Origin: Clostridia bacterium
GTDB taxonomy: Bacteria; Bacillota; Clostridia; Lachnospirales; Lachnospiraceae
DNA: 64,000 nucleotides
Direction of reading: 5' to 3'
NCBI GenBank assembly: GCA_910574255.1
Contig: CAJTAK010000010.1
Coordinates: 83,830-147,829, forward strand
Below the pieces are notes generated by a model. That model was given only the letters and a program-made list of their open reading frames with translations, made no database searches and had not been told where the DNA came from. The position numbers and the translations under genes were made by a program. Positions 60,976 to 64,000 of the stretch are shown here, in pieces. Numbering within the stretch: position 1 is the stretch's first letter; the number at the start of each line of letters is the position of its first letter.

Positions 60976-61079
60976 AAAACAGCAATGTCCCGAGTGGACC
61001 AGAAGGATTTACAGACGCATGCTTTAAGCGGCTGGAAATGCTTCTAAGAAGGCGGTCCGGGAAAGGACATTGCGGAACT
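60976..61079 (+). repeat. 104-bp intercistronic structured repeat, copy F1
   Basis: Outer helix GCAATGTCC/GGACATTGC plus AGTGGACC/GGTCCGGG region; inner AGAAGGATTT/AAATGCTTCT with one mismatch; cap CAG-A-CGC ... GCG-G-CTG with a larger loop. Identical to F2. Confidence 0.88.
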
Positions 61080-61080
61080 T

Positions 61081-61184
61081 AAAACAGCAATGTCCCGAGT
61101 GGACCAGAAGGATTTACAGACGCATGCTTTAAGCGGCTGGAAATGCTTCTAAGAAGGCGGTCCGGGAAAGGACATTGCGGAACT
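61081..61184 (+). repeat. 104-bp intercistronic structured repeat, copy F2
   Basis: Exact duplicate of F1 with a period of 105 bp, a recent tandem duplication. Ends 6 bp before AGGAGG, the ribosome site of ilvC. Confidence 0.9.
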
Positions 61185-61187
61185 TAA

Positions 61188-62222
<1,035 letters not shown>

Positions 62223-62306
62223 TGATTTGTATAATTGGTATAAAGATAGACATAGAATAGATTGTAACTGCGAAAAGGATGAACAGCTACAATAGATTTA
62301 AGAATG

Positions 62307-62346
62307 GGGGCATTTCAAAGGGAGACTTTTGGAATGTCCCTTTTTG
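62307..62346 (+). terminator. Terminator after ilvC
   Basis: GGGGCATTTCAAAG pairs with TTTTGGAATGTCCC (G-U included), then TTTTT. The remainder 62347-62660 is AT-rich; it has a palindrome TTATAAT/ATTATAA near 62394-62409 but no gene I can support. Confidence 0.8.
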
Positions 62347-62660
62347 GTATAAAGAAGATAGAAAAGTTCTTTTTTAGAATTGTGCTTCTGCTTATAATTG
62401 ATTATAATTACAGTAAATTGAAGTAGAAAAGGGCAATACGGCGTGATTATTACCTATGATTTTCTTCTTGGAAGCAGAATAGAGAAATTATTATTTCACT
62501 AACCGGCGAAGATAGACACAAAGCAGTTTTTTTCAGAGGAGAGGGCTTTTTTCCATTGGAACAAAAGGAATTTCAAAGGGGGAAATAAAGATATCTGGGC
62601 GGAAAGGGGCAGCGTTATTAATTGGGACGCTTTAATTTCGTTTGACTGCGCAAGTCTATA

Positions 62661-63010
62661 TTGATTTCTAAATCCGAACTGTCTGAATTCAGCCGGAATG
62701 GAAATGTACAGGAATATTTAAAATGTCTGGAAAGGACGGAGGGGAAAATTGTAAAATATACGTTGTTGGCGCAGGGAAGTCAGGAGGATTTTACGGACAA
62801 GGAGCTTTTGTGGAATTGTTTGTATGGAGGAAATATGCCTGAAGAGGAAAAAAACGGGTATTGTCAGGAATCCGCTGCCGATCCATGTACGGAAGTCTTA
62901 CGAAGGAATTGGCTAAAAAGATTCTTTCGGCTCTAGAGGAAAATAGAGAAAAGCTTCCAGACGGGGTAGAGAAAGGGATTCTGTTTGATATGAAGTTTCT
63001 TGTAAAGTGA
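62661..63010 (+). pseudogene. Frameshifted hypothetical gene
   Basis: The first frame reads from TTG 62661 through YLKCLERTEGKIVKYTLLAQ to PEEEKN. At an A7 run (62848-62854) a shift by one base gives a clean continuation, SLTKELAKKILSALEENREK and KGILFDMKFLVK, stopping at 63010. Joined, they make a helical protein of ~115 aa. A homopolymer sequencing error or a true frameshift are both possible. It is just upstream of the DUF5984-like gene; family unknown. Confidence 0.5.
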
Positions 63011-63076
63011 CAAGAAAAAGCAGGAGTTAAATGGGAATTTGTGCCAAGGCTCATATCTGGTAAGGATGTGTTTTTA

Positions 63077-63892
63077 ATGAATCGTTTTAAAATCAACTTT
63101 CAATTACAGGAATTGGATAAAGTCATGCCTTTTGGGGAAAGGCTTCATTGGTTTGCTCTAACAGACGGCTTACTTTGGATTGATGCCGGAACACAAACAA
63201 TATATGAATATAGTGAAACAGCACAGGCGTATTTTGGAAGTGATATAAAATACAATGATTATCAAATAGCTCGTTTCTTAGAAGATTTTTTTGGTATATT
63301 CAGATATGTCGGAGAATCTGTACCAAAAGAATTGTATAGCATTCTTGAACAATTTAATGTTAAAACAGAAAAATGGAGAGATTGTCACATAGAGGAAGAA
63401 GATGAAGTATTTGACCGGTTTTATTTTAATGAGTATTGCGAGTTAGGTGAGTGGTATTCAAATAGATTATTTGATTCCGGGCATCTTGTAGGAGGACCGC
63501 ATATTGGCTGCTTCAGATGTGGAGAAAAAATTAAAATTATATGGAAAAGCAGCTTTAAGCTTGATAATGGAAATAGTATATGGACAGCTCCGGAGGGCTG
63601 CTATGAGATGCCATATAACGAGTTTGTTTCATCAGTGACAGAATTTTTTCATGCATTTTTTGCCCGGATGGATAAGCAGGTTGAAAATGCCGTGATGAAA
63701 GATTGGGGAAATATTTTCCTTGATAAGCAGAGACTTGCAGCGGAAAATGATGAAAGAAAAGCAGGCTTTTTACAGGGAATAGGATTTCTTGGAAATACCG
63801 ATTGGAATACGGATTGGGATAGAGTAATGATGCTTTATTCTAAAATGGAAGATGAGTTGAATATGGCGAAAAGAGCAATGAGACGCATGTAG
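63077..63892 (+). CDS. DUF5984-family-like protein
   Basis: 271 aa. RLHWFALTDGLLWIDAGTQ followed by a Tyr-rich, acidic domain with GGPHIGCFRCGEKIKIIW and a helical C-terminus (SSVTEFFHAFFARMDKQ). I match it from memory to DUF5984, a family sometimes found near polymorphic toxin loci and thought to be immunity-like, but no toxin is in view. ATG 63077 has AAGGA 10 bp upstream. AT-rich relative to ilvC. The final 108 bases of the window show nothing I can name. Confidence 0.6.
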   Translation: MNRFKINFQLQELDKVMPFGERLHWFALTDGLLWIDAGTQTIYEYSETAQAYFGSDIKYNDYQIARFLEDFFGIFRYVGESVPKELYSILEQFNVKTEKWRDCHIEEEDEVFDRFYFNEYCELGEWYSNRLFDSGHLVGGPHIGCFRCGEKIKIIWKSSFKLDNGNSIWTAPEGCYEMPYNEFVSSVTEFFHAFFARMDKQVENAVMKDWGNIFLDKQRLAAENDERKAGFLQGIGFLGNTDWNTDWDRVMMLYSKMEDELNMAKRAMRRM

Positions 63893-64000
63893 GTTTAAGG
63901 AGCTTCCTGTATAATTCAAGTATAGGGAATTCCAAGAAAGAAGGTTGAGAAAAAAATACCTCAGAGTAAAATAAGATTACTGACTTGCAGGTTAGTGAAA

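Noticed and set aside
60976..61184. CRISPR-like array or riboswitch tandem at ilvC
   Set aside because: Only two identical 104-bp units with no spacers, and the same element occurs singly elsewhere.

Overview
The window looks like a chromosomal segment from a Gram-positive gut anaerobe of the class Clostridia, most likely family Lachnospiraceae. The reasons are strong GGAGG-type ribosome binding sites on almost every gene, a tRNA-Glu without an encoded CCA, the conserved order DUF512 radical-SAM protein - der - plsY - gpsA, proteins resembling the clostridial families DUF5716/DUF5717, lipoproteins of Gram-positive type, and no rRNA or phage genes. Genus and species cannot be read from the sequence alone.

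Layout. 0-5.5 kb: the end of an FAD/NAD oxidoreductase, an amidohydrolase behind a long structured leader, tRNA-Glu(CTC), a CotH-type spore-coat kinase homologue and a membrane protein. 5.5-12.1 kb: a 277-bp palindromic element, then a type IIA topoisomerase pair (parE/parC-like) and glnS. This block has the opposite strand asymmetry to most other + strand genes. 12.2-22.8 kb: a MocR-type and an AraC-type regulator, then a carbohydrate cluster (arabinose/fucose-type isomerase, ascorbate-type PTS IIC and IIB, SorC regulator) that runs into an arylsulfate sulfotransferase followed by thioredoxin reductase and thioredoxin. 23-27 kb: a LiaF-like protein, maf, two HAD phosphatases, a small protein and a PrsA-like lipoprotein. 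27.6-33.6 kb: a CobD/HisC-like enzyme (minus strand) and an uncharacterised three-gene cluster (large DUF5717-like protein, actin/Hsp70-fold-like protein, TPR protein). 33.9-40.5 kb: a PadR module, an MFS transporter, a ParB-like/BMP fusion with a phosphoesterase, and a long PRPP synthetase. 40.8-48.4 kb: a truncated GNAT, a YbaK deacylase, a Schlafen/AlbA-type regulator carrying an 11-bp tandem repeat, and the DUF512-der-plsY-gpsA housekeeping run. 48.6-53.7 kb: a BlaI/BlaR-like sensor pair and an AT-rich accessory patch with a Vat-like acetyltransferase and an Ntn hydrolase. 53.9-64 kb: glyoxalase, MBL hydrolase, a zinc-ribbon membrane protein pair, a TrpXYZ-like ABC transporter, ilvN, ilvC and a DUF5984-like protein.

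The most unusual signal is a family of about 104-bp structured repeats: eight full copies and one partial copy at six loci. Every copy is on the + strand, between two co-directional genes, ending just before the ribosome binding site of the downstream gene (PTS IIB, TPR gene, der, blaR-like, ABC permease, ilvC). The copies differ in sequence but keep the same length and fold, with paired substitutions in the stems, so this looks like a functional RNA element. Several palindromic MITE-like elements are also present, one with a clear 9-bp target duplication.
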